This document shows positions 1 to 4,877 of a stretch of DNA of 7,444 nt, one piece after another; position 1 is the stretch's first letter; every line of letters starts with the position of its first letter. This DNA is from an uncultured Myxococcales bacterium (GTDB lineage Bacteria; Myxococcota_A; Polyangia; Polyangiales; Polyangiaceae), in assembly GCA_937998045.1 (NCBI GenBank), contig CALKVG010000618.1:1-7444 (forward strand), given 5' to 3'. The position numbers were made by a program, and so were the translations under genes. The notes under the pieces are model-generated. The model was given only the letters and a program-made list of their open reading frames with translations. It made no database searches and had not been told where the DNA came from.

Positions 1-6
1 ACAAGA

Positions 7-594
7 CGCCCGCTCGTCTCTGAAGGCGGTCCTTCGCGCTCGACGGAAGGTCCGCTGGGAAGAGAGAGCGGCCGGACTGCATGGACCAACGGCCCGTCGA
101 TCGTTGATGCCGGTCCTCGATGAATTGCGAGCGGCCCGCTGGCCAGGAATAGCGGCCTTCCAGAAAGAACAAGAGACCGCTCGTCTATAGCGACCGGCCC
201 ACCGGCAAGACCAAAAGGTCCGCCGGCAACGATCGAGGGTCCGTCGTGAGTGACGGACGGTCGTCGTCGGAGACCTGACGGTCCGCGTGCAGAAGTTGAA
301 GGACCGTTCGTGAAGAAGAGCGGCCCGCAACCGGAGACGAACGGGCGCCCCGCCGGAAACAACGGCTCGGTAGGAACGACGAACGGCCCTCCAGCAAGCG
401 ACGAAGGCCCGTAAGGAAGAACGGCCGGTCCGGTAGCCGGACACGAAGGCCCGGTCGTGAATCCGAGCGGTCCGCCGGCTAACGCCGACGGTCCGCCACC
501 AGAGACGACCGACCCTTTCGCGAAGAACGAGGGTCGCGTCGGACCAAAGAACGGCCCTCTACGAAGTACGGACGGTCGTCCGCTCGAGAACTCC
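7..594. repeat. Degenerate tandem array, strict 21-bp period
   Basis: At least 28 consecutive units start at 7, 28, 49, 70 and so on to 574, every one exactly 21 bp from the last with no insertion or deletion. The array probably continues left of the window. Each unit opens with a core close to GGYCCG: GG in 25 of 28 units, GGYCC exactly in 17, C at position 4 in 27. The second half is variable, A- and G-rich, often AAGAACGA-like. In the frame starting at position 1 each unit reads as a heptapeptide beginning Gly-Pro, but stops fall at 121, 247 and 412; the other plus-strand frames also carry stops. I therefore see a non-coding array or a decayed heptad-repeat gene. Twenty-one base pairs is two helical turns, so all cores face one side of the DNA. 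Function unknown. Confidence 0.85.
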
Positions 595-655
595 ATCGAA
601 GTACCAGAATCGAACGTCAACCGAACAACCACAACCAACCGAAACGGAGATTGTC
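595..655 (+). promoter_or_regulatory. Unstructured leader and ribosome binding site of the 656 gene
   Basis: After the last array unit comes a CAACC/GAACAACC-rich, G-poor stretch with little scope for secondary structure, ending in ACGGAGA about 6 nt before the ATG at 656. That is a good Shine-Dalgarno match and settles the start of the next gene. I see no convincing -35/-10 pair here, so the transcript may begin within or upstream of the array. Confidence 0.45.
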
Positions 656-1102
656 ATGGCCACTCCCGTCAAGATCGTTTACCGCTCGCTCGTCACGCTC
701 AGCCTCCCCACCGCCGTTCCCGCGCTCATCAGCTACACCCAGAACATCCTTAAACGGATGACGGGGAACGCGTACTTCGCCAACCCCACCCCCACACTCG
801 CCGCGATCACCACCGACCTGGACGATCTTCAGATCGCCGAGGCGGCGGCGATCTCGCGCGTGAAGGGCGCCGTCGCCGCCCGCAACGAGAAGCGCAAAGC
901 GCTCGTTGCGTCGCTGCAGCAGCTACGCGCCTACATCCAGTCGGTGGCCGACGCCGACGAGGGCAACGGCCCGGCGATCATCGAGAGCGCCGGGCTCGCT
1001 GTCCGCAAGCACCAGCGCCATCGCGCGCCTGCGTCAGTGCGACCGCAAAACGGCTTACCGCTGGCTCGTAGCCCTCGAGACGCAGTTCGGAGTCGAGAGT
1101 GA
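656..1102 (+). CDS. Small hypothetical protein with chimeric C-terminus
   Basis: ORF of 148 aa with ATG at 656 and a good ribosome binding site. The N-terminus (residues 1-30) is moderately hydrophobic but I do not call a signal peptide. Residues 48-100 look like two amphipathic helices rich in Ala, Asp and Glu, and residues 70-118 (KGAVAARNEKR, LRAYIQSVADAD, AIIESAGLAVRK) recall a family of small uncharacterised proteins that I know from myxobacteria and planctomycetes. After Lys118 (about position 1009) the reading becomes His/Arg/Pro-rich and no longer resembles that family, while another frame reads as a helix-turn-helix. The last 30 residues are therefore probably junk added by a deletion or rearrangement. 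Its TGA overlaps the GTG of the next ORF (GTGA, 1099-1102), which would allow coupled translation. No function can be assigned. Confidence 0.6.
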   Translation: MATPVKIVYRSLVTLSLPTAVPALISYTQNILKRMTGNAYFANPTPTLAAITTDLDDLQIAEAAAISRVKGAVAARNEKRKALVASLQQLRAYIQSVADADEGNGPAIIESAGLAVRKHQRHRAPASVRPQNGLPLARSPRDAVRSRE

Positions 1103-1293
1103 TCGGTCGCCGAGGTCGCAAGCTCTACACCACCGAGGCCGCTTTGCGCTCTGTCGCGCCCGAGATGTTCGAGCAGGGCGCCGTTGAGCAGCGGGTCGAG
1201 GAACTAGAGCGGCGCGTCGACATCCTGCAGCGTCTGGTTCACAAGCTGATGGGTACTCGCGGGGCGCTGCGGGGCCAAGAGCGCCGCCCGTAG
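1011..1293 (+). pseudogene. Broken helix-turn-helix regulator, start lost and frameshifted
   Basis: From about 1011 the plus-strand frame used at 1020-1097 reads IARLRQCDRKTAYRWLVALE followed by TQFGVE, a convincing helix-turn-helix with recognition helix. It has no start codon of its own: it emerges in the alternative frame of the preceding gene. At 1098 one extra base shifts the frame; omitting A1098 gives GVE-VIGRRGRKLYTTEAAL, a natural continuation into a basic wing. The remainder is an Arg/Glu-rich helix (VEQRVEELERRVDILQRLV) suggestive of a short coiled coil for dimerisation. The simplest reading is a small phage- or island-type DNA-binding protein that lost its 5' end in a deletion fusing it to the 656 gene and then gained a 1-bp insertion. 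A sequencing error could explain the frameshift but not the missing start. Confidence 0.55.
1099..1293 (+). CDS. 64-aa ORF: wing and coiled-coil remnant of the HTH gene
   Basis: A GTG at 1099 overlaps the TGA of the 656 ORF by four bases, so this remnant could still be translated by coupling. The product starts MIGRRGRKLYTTEAALRSV, very basic at the front, and has a probable coiled coil at residues 29-50 (VEQRVEELERRVDILQRLVHKL). It lacks the helix-turn-helix encoded just upstream in another frame, so it is more likely the distal part of a broken gene than a gene in its own right. A truncated product of this kind could in principle dimerise with an intact paralogue, but that is speculation. 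Confidence 0.4.
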   Translation: MIGRRGRKLYTTEAALRSVAPEMFEQGAVEQRVEELERRVDILQRLVHKLMGTRGALRGQERRP

Positions 1294-1343
1294 TGCGTGG
1301 CGCACCGTCGTCCCGAGCACATCGGCTATGGTATCGGTCGCCA

Positions 1344-1964
1344 ATGGCCTTGCTGCGATGCCTAGACTGCGGTCGGGAAGTCTCGGATCTGGCGGTGGCG
1401 TGCCCGGGGTGCGGGCGACCAGTCGCCACGATGAGGCCTTACGCGCAGCCGCAGGCGTACCCGCCGCCGGACAACTTTCAGTACGTGCCGATGCGCCCAC
1501 CCACGGCGCCATCCCCGCGGCCCCCGTCGAAGGCTCTGTGGCTGCTACTGCTTCTCCCGGTGCTGCTAATTGGCACCTGCGTTGCGGCTGGCGCGCTGAC
1601 AGCGGGCCGAGCAGCGCCCGACGTCAAACCGGCGACCGCCGCACCCGTGACTAGCGCGTGTAGCTCCAACTCGGACTGCAAGAATGGCCTGGTCTGCGTG
1701 ACTCGCGCGGGCACGGGCAGCCGGTGCGAGCCGGAACCGGACATGGCGAAGGAATCCGCGAACGCGCGGGCTCTGGAAACCTCCCATGCTCACGATAACC
1801 TGTGTCCGCATGCCGCAAAGCGCATGCTCGACAAGGCGTACCGTTGCGGCTTCAACACGGTAGGCCTCGACGAACCGAGCGTTTGCGCGACCATGACCTA
1901 CGAGCAGGTCATCTACCTCGAGTCGCTCAACTGTCGCGAGATGCAGAACGCGTTGGCGAAGTAG
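1344..1964 (+). CDS. Zinc-ribbon, single-span membrane protein with Cys-rich outer domain
   Basis: With ATG at 1344 the protein has 206 aa. I chose this start because it places MALLRCLDCGREVSD at the N-terminus; a GTG at 1293, overlapping the previous stop, would add 17 unconvincing residues. Residues 6-23 form a zinc ribbon (C6-x2-C9-x10-C20-x2-C23). Residues 31-62 are a Pro/Gln/Tyr-rich linker, 64-88 a transmembrane helix (WLLLLLPVLLIGTC), and the rest a likely exported domain with eight cysteines (106, 112, 118, 128, 154, 168, 181, 197). The first four, in SSNSDCKNGLVC and the following stretch, form the short C-x5-C-x5-C-x9-C pattern frequent in myxobacterial surface proteins. The zinc ribbon should be cytoplasmic and the Cys-rich part outside. 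Specific function unknown; a scaffold or sensor is plausible. No strong ribosome binding site is visible. Confidence 0.7.
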   Translation: MALLRCLDCGREVSDLAVACPGCGRPVATMRPYAQPQAYPPPDNFQYVPMRPPTAPSPRPPSKALWLLLLLPVLLIGTCVAAGALTAGRAAPDVKPATAAPVTSACSSNSDCKNGLVCVTRAGTGSRCEPEPDMAKESANARALETSHAHDNLCPHAAKRMLDKAYRCGFNTVGLDEPSVCATMTYEQVIYLESLNCREMQNALAK

Positions 1965-2198
1965 GGGATCGCGGTCGATTGTGATGATGCACCAATGATG
2001 CGTGATGATGCTTGCCGCGGAGTAGATCAGGTTGAGAGGGGGCCACGAACGGTAGGGGGTCGTGGCGCACGATTGTGGGGCGCTCGCGGGGCGCAGTGGG
2101 GCCAAGCGACCCCCTAACATGGTCGAGAGAGCGGGTGCAAAGGCCGCGCTGCAAAGCGACAGCGTCGATTGTCGGACGCTGACCGGACATGGTCGGAC
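1965..2198. other. Intergenic stretch without a recognisable gene
   Basis: No ORF here has convincing protein character. The stretch contains two copies of GTGATGATGC (1981 and 2002) and a 10-bp perfect inverted repeat (2053-2116), listed separately. A 71-aa ORF at 2062-2277 runs through the IS end and resembles no protein I know. Confidence 0.5.
2053..2116. repeat. 10-bp perfect inverted repeat around a G-rich loop
   Basis: TAGGGGGTCG at 2053-2062 is matched by CGACCCCCTA at 2107-2116, separated by 44 bp that are G-rich (GGGGCGCTCGCGGGGCGC). As RNA this could close a long stem with internal structure. There is no T-run, so an intrinsic terminator is unlikely. It may be a small structured RNA, the trace of an element end, or chance. 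Confidence 0.35.
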
Positions 2199-2458
2199 TG
2201 GGCCTGATCCGCTTCCGCGGACAGGTTGTTCAGCAATCGCGTCCGAAATCCTGATCTCTCATTCTAACGTCTCATAGCCCCTCACGCCGCGGGTTCCACG
2301 GCGGCGAGGCGGCGTCGCTCGAAGTCGGCCGGTGCGAGATAGCCGATGGTCGAGTGACGACGCTGCTGGTTGTAGAAGACCTCGATGTAGTCGAAGGCCT
2401 GCTCCTTGGCGCTGGCGTAGCTGTCGAAGCTTTCGCCCAGCTCGCTCTTGGCCGAGAA
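2199..2458 (-). mobile_element. Remnant of an IS3-family insertion sequence
   Basis: The stretch contains the 3' end of an IS3-type transposase on the minus strand (see the pseudogene) and, beyond its stop, a sequence at about 2199-2224 (TGGGCCTGATCCGCTTCCGC and on) resembling the terminal inverted repeats of some IS3-family elements. The right IS end is therefore probably near 2199. The other end is missing: homology stops at 2458, where the sequence passes into the 3' part of an unrelated gene on the plus strand. The outer IS limit is tentative because the partner repeat is not in the window. Confidence 0.55.
2282..2458 (-). pseudogene. 3' fragment of IS3-family transposase (OrfB, DDE integrase)
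   Basis: The minus strand reads from 2458 as FSAKSELGESF, then FDYIEVFYNQQRRHSTIGY and LAPADFE, ending at a TGA (2282-2284). The FxYIExFYNxxRRHSxxGYxxPxxFE block is the hallmark C-terminus of IS3-family transposases and contains the region after the last catalytic Glu of the DDE domain. About 58 of the usual 270 or more residues remain. An in-frame stop lies directly upstream (2459-2461) at the point where homology ends, so this is a deletion remnant and cannot support transposition. Confidence 0.85.
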
Positions 2459-2459
2459 C

Positions 2460-2555
2460 TACGGCGTTACCGCCGCGGCGCTTGCGAGGGCACTCATCCG
2501 CGAGGCATATGCCACGAAGATCGGTTCGCCGAAGAAGCCGCGGGGGAAGCGGTGA
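2460..2555 (+). pseudogene. 3' end of an unrecognised gene cut by the IS junction
   Basis: Directly after the IS remnant the plus strand reads YGVTAAALARALIREAYATK followed by IGSPKKPRGKR and a TGA at 2553-2555. The composition (Ala-rich helix, then a basic tail) looks like a genuine protein C-terminus, possibly of a nucleic-acid-binding protein, but too little is left to name it. The stop overlaps the GTG start of the ASCH gene (GTGA, 2552-2555), the arrangement of translationally coupled operon genes. This suggests that the fragment, the ASCH gene and the 110-aa gene were one operon before the IS-linked deletion. Confidence 0.45.
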
Positions 2556-2946
2556 AAGCGCTTGCCGTAAGGCAGCCGTGGGCAACCCTGATCGCGGGCG
2601 GCTTCAAGACGGTTGAAGCCAGAACGTGGCGTACACACTACCGCGGCCCTCTGGTCATCGTAGCCAGCAGGGCCCTAGACCGCGCCGCGAGCGCCTGCTG
2701 GCAGATCGACAACCCGAAGACGTCGGCGCTTGCCGCGATCGTTGAGTTGACCGAGGTTCGCCCGTTCCGTCGCGGCGATGCTCGTCGCGCGTGCTGCCAC
2801 CGGTGCTTGAGTGGCGCCTCGACGAGCTCTACGCCTGGATTCTCGCGAGCCCACGCAGGCTCGCCCCGCTGCCGTTCACGAAGTCGAAGCTGATGACGTT
2901 CGAGATTCCGACGCGCCTTGTGCGTGCCGCAATGAAGAAGGGGTGA
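2552..2946 (+). pseudogene. ASCH-domain protein gene with a frameshift
   Basis: From GTG 2552, preceded by GGGGGAAG, the product begins VKALAVRQPWATLIAGGFKT and continues with VEARTWRTHYRGPLVI and ASRALDRAAS, the characteristic N-terminal half of ASCH domains (PUA-like fold, predicted RNA or modified-nucleotide binding). This frame holds to about 2796 (...GDARRACC). The natural continuation VLEWRLDELYAWILASPRRL then PLPFTKSKLMTFEI lies in another frame and ends at TGA 2944-2946. One missing base near 2796 accounts for the shift, and the repaired protein would have about 131 aa, normal for a single-domain ASCH protein. Small ASCH proteins are common in phages and islands, where some act on modified nucleosides or RNA. 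Whether the lesion is real or a sequencing error cannot be told here. Confidence 0.75.
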
Positions 2947-2951
2947 CCGCC

Positions 2952-3284
2952 ATGAAGAAGCCGACCAACGCCGAGAAGATGAACGCCGCAATTGCCTACG
3001 TCGCACACGCAGAGCCCAACGGCTGGCGGCTCTCGCGCGGGCTTGTCGATGCCCTGACGAGCAAGCGCGCCTTGACGAGCGCCGAGGATCGCGAGCTGCG
3101 CAAGCTACTCTCGCGCGAAATTGACGAAGGGCCCGCCGACCAGGGCGCCAGGCTGCGTGCCGGTACTGCGCTGCTTCGCGCTCGTGCCGGCATGGTGATC
3201 GAGATGATCGAGCGCGGCGATCAGGGGCTGGGCTGGGGGCGCTTCCTCAACCAGCTGCGGGTAGTAGAAGCGATCGCCGCATGA
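2952..3284 (+). CDS. Hypothetical protein, 110 aa, element 1
   Basis: ATG at 2952 is preceded by AAGAAGGGG, a strong Shine-Dalgarno located in the last codons of the ASCH gene, so the two genes are probably cotranscribed. The protein is largely helical and charged, without signal peptide, membrane segment or cysteines. Recognisable stretches are AEKMNAAIAYVAHAEPNGWR, LTSAEDRELRKLLSREI (about 41-57) and RARAGMVIEMIERGDQGLGW (about 77-96). I do not recognise the family. Its place just before an integrase suggests an accessory gene of a phage or integrative element, possibly a small regulator, but nothing in it proves DNA binding. Confidence 0.65.
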   Translation: MKKPTNAEKMNAAIAYVAHAEPNGWRLSRGLVDALTSKRALTSAEDRELRKLLSREIDEGPADQGARLRAGTALLRARAGMVIEMIERGDQGLGWGRFLNQLRVVEAIAA

Positions 3285-3291
3285 GGCCGAA

Positions 3292-3330
3292 ACGGCGCGC
3301 AGCATGCGCCGTCTGCACGTCACGCGTGCA
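3292..3330. promoter_or_regulatory. Two adjacent hairpins before the integrase
   Basis: ACGGCGC (3292-3298) pairs with GCGCCGT (3306-3312), and TGCACG (3314-3319) with CGTGCA (3325-3330): two perfect short stems in tandem within the 62-bp gap between the 110-aa gene and the integrase. There is no U-tract, so they are not classic intrinsic terminators. They could attenuate or insulate integrase expression, or be operator palindromes. The integrase Shine-Dalgarno GAGG (about 3336-3339) lies just after them. Confidence 0.4.
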
Positions 3331-3346
3331 CTGACGAGGCCAAGCC

Positions 3347-4777
3347 ATGAGGAAGCGAACCGGTGAGCTGGTATCGAAGCCGTGGGGATTCGCCGCGCGC
3401 ATTCGCTACGTCGACGCGAACGGCAAGCGCGTGCGCAAGCAAGTCGCGCTGAACACGAAGGATCCGATCCTCGCGCGCAAGAAGCTTGATGGCCTGGTGC
3501 GCGACCTCGAGTCGGGCGCGATCGCCCGCGATCCGGTCGCTGCCGTCGAGGCGCCCGAGCTGGTGCGCGACGTGTGGGGCGAGTGGATCGCTGAGCGCAA
3601 GGCGCGCGGCGTCGTCATGGTGAACACGGAAGAGAGCTACTGGAACAAGCACCTTTCGACGCTGCTCGGGCCCACGCCGGTGCGCGAGGTGAGCAAGTTT
3701 CAGTGTCGGCGCGTGCTCGATGCGGTGCGGGCGAAGGGTCTGAGTCAGGGCACCGTGGGGCACGTGCGTCGCCTGCTCGTGCGCTTCTTCGGGTGGCTCG
3801 AAGAGAACGAGCGGATCGACAGCTCGCCAATGCGTGGCGTGAAGTCGCCGCGCGCGAAAGTCGACGATCGCCCGCGCACACTACTGCGCGACGAAGAATA
3901 CAGCGCGTTGCTGGCGGCCCCGGTCGACTTCACGCCGTCGAAGAAGACGGGTCGCCCACGCACGAGTGAGGTCGAGTTTTTCGAGATGAAGCTGATCGCG
4001 TTCACGTCACGCACGCTTGGGGGCCTTCGCGCTGGTGAATGCGTGCGCTGGGGGCCCGTGTTTCCAGTCACCAGGGGCGACCGCAAGGGGCAGGTGAGGG
4101 GGCGAGGCACCAGCCTTGCGAAGCGCAAACTGAAAGCCCTGGCTCGCGCGCTCACGTGGGCAGGCATGCCGCTGCGGCACGAGCTGTTCAACGATACGCC
4201 CTACAGCAGGCGAACCGACTTCCACTCGGGCCGCCGAGAGTTCGTGACGGGTCTCGCCGTGTCGGGGGCGAGCGAGCAGAAGGCGATGCGGCTCGCCAAT
4301 CACCATGACAGCAAGGTGCACCAGCGATACCAGCTCGCGCAGTTCAAAGAGGTGCCCGTCGAGGCGCTACCGAAGCTCGCGCTCGTGGTGCCTCTGCCGT
4401 CTTCCCCGTTGCCCACCCACGTGCCCAACGGCGTCGCGGTCTCTGGGGATTCCGTAATGATTTCCGAGCGGGACACGGGTCTCGAACACGACCGGGCGAG
4501 CGCCGGAACCATCAATGGTTCCAAGTCGTTAGAGGCCAAGTCAGGCGCGAAAAACGTGGACGAAAAGGCCGGCTCGACGTCGCTCGCGGTACGGTCAACG
4601 GTGCCGCAGCCTGAAGCGACGGACGGGCCGGACAGGGCAGCGGACGCCCCTGACACGGCCCTCCGGGCTGCCATCAAGGCTGCGGTGGACGCGGGGCAGT
4701 GGGAGCGCGTCCAAGCCCTCCGGGCCGTGCTCCGGGCGACAACGGCTGTGCTCCCTTACCCAGAACGTGAACGCTGA
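3347..4777 (+). CDS. Tyrosine recombinase/integrase of element 1, internally deleted, with acquired tail
   Basis: ORF of 476 aa; ATG 3347 follows GAGG at good spacing. Residues 1-65 resemble an arm-type DNA-binding domain, 70-165 the SAM-like core-binding domain, 175-330 the catalytic domain. Visible catalytic residues are Arg228 (GGLRAGE), His293 and Arg296 (DFHSGRR), His319 (LANHHDS) and Tyr328 (VHQRY), with the usual nine-residue step from His to Tyr. Arg228 to His293 spans only 65 residues, against 96 in lambda Int and XerD: between ECVRW and GPVFPVTRG the beta-hairpin bearing the catalytic Lys seems to be missing, so the enzyme is probably defective. Residues 374-380 (ERDTGLE) are encoded by the 22-bp repeat shared with tRNA-Gly. 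The remaining 96 residues, with the helical stretch LRAAIKAAVDAGQWERVQAL, lie beyond the repeat and probably derive from the neighbouring element 2. Confidence 0.8.
   Translation: MRKRTGELVSKPWGFAARIRYVDANGKRVRKQVALNTKDPILARKKLDGLVRDLESGAIARDPVAAVEAPELVRDVWGEWIAERKARGVVMVNTEESYWNKHLSTLLGPTPVREVSKFQCRRVLDAVRAKGLSQGTVGHVRRLLVRFFGWLEENERIDSSPMRGVKSPRAKVDDRPRTLLRDEEYSALLAAPVDFTPSKKTGRPRTSEVEFFEMKLIAFTSRTLGGLRAGECVRWGPVFPVTRGDRKGQVRGRGTSLAKRKLKALARALTWAGMPLRHELFNDTPYSRRTDFHSGRREFVTGLAVSGASEQKAMRLANHHDSKVHQRYQLAQFKEVPVEALPKLALVVPLPSSPLPTHVPNGVAVSGDSVMISERDTGLEHDRASAGTINGSKSLEAKSGAKNVDEKAGSTSLAVRSTVPQPEATDGPDRAADAPDTALRAAIKAAVDAGQWERVQALRAVLRATTAVLPYPERER
4466..4487. repeat. Left attachment-site copy (22-bp direct repeat, att)
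   Basis: Twenty-two bases beginning GAGCGGGACACGGG are identical to 7355-7376, which covers the T-arm and 3' acceptor strand of tRNA-Gly. A tRNA 3' end copied nearly 3 kb away next to an integrase is the standard signature of a tyrosine-recombinase attachment site. This copy lies inside the integrase ORF and is read as ERDTGLE. The following bases (ACGACC against CCGCGACC) hint that similarity decays just beyond the core. Confidence 0.85.
4505..4522. repeat. Perfect hairpin beside the att core
   Basis: GGAACCAT (4505-4512), a CA spacer and ATGGTTCC (4515-4522) form an 8-bp perfect inverted repeat 17 bp to the right of the att core, within the integrase tail. It could be a binding site for a recombination protein or directionality factor. 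A transcript hairpin or chance are alternatives. Confidence 0.4.
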
Positions 4778-4822
4778 GGATTCAAGGGGGTTGTAATGGG
4801 GCAGCCTACATCCGGCTGACCT

Positions 4823-4841
4823 TGTCCAAGATCCTTGGACA
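4823..4841. promoter_or_regulatory. Operator O1 of the regulator/nucleotidyltransferase operon
   Basis: TGTCCAAGATCCTTGGACA is a perfect palindrome with 8-bp arms and a 3-bp spacer. A near-identical site (O2) lies 55 bp downstream, and the two bracket the predicted promoter. Paired palindromes in front of a winged-helix gene are what an autorepressed antitoxin operon would have; the binding protein is inferred to be the product of the adjacent gene. Confidence 0.65.
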
Positions 4842-4849
4842 GCATCGCC

Positions 4850-4877
4850 TTGCGACATGAATTCGTATACGTATACT
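4850..4877 (+). promoter_or_regulatory. Predicted sigma-70-type promoter
   Basis: TTGCGA (4850-4855) and TATACT (4872-4877) are separated by 16 bp and match the -35 and -10 consensus at 4 and 5 of 6 positions. Between them lies the perfect palindrome GTATACGTATAC (4865-4876), which overlaps the -10. Transcription would start near 4884, inside O2. If correct, the ATG at 4857 cannot be the translation start and the message would be nearly leaderless from GTG 4890. Confidence 0.45.

Noticed and set aside
185..397. Minus-strand 70-aa ORF within the array
   Set aside because: It covers only ten repeat units, is very Arg/Ser-rich and has no ribosome binding site; it is a by-product of the repeat composition.
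7..594. CRISPR array
   Set aside because: The unit is 21 bp with only a six-base conserved core; there are no long identical repeats, no unique spacers of constant size and no cas genes.
457..753. 98-aa ORF starting within the 21-bp array, with Gly-Pro heptads
   Set aside because: Its start is an arbitrary GTG inside the array, the frame is closed by stops further left (121, 247, 412), and it overruns the better-supported gene at 656.
1981..2011. GTGATGATGC repeated 21 bp apart, the same spacing as the array at the left end
   Set aside because: Only two copies, an unrelated sequence and no GGYCCG core; probably coincidence.
2259..2585. 108-aa minus-strand ORF over the IS remnant
   Set aside because: It is out of frame with the recognisable transposase and crosses the junction at 2459; it is Arg-rich shadow sequence.
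2354..2893. 179-aa plus-strand ORF containing the ASCH start
   Set aside because: Its first 66 codons run antisense through the IS3 transposase remnant and its end is the wrong frame after the ASCH frameshift; only 2552 to about 2796 is meaningful.
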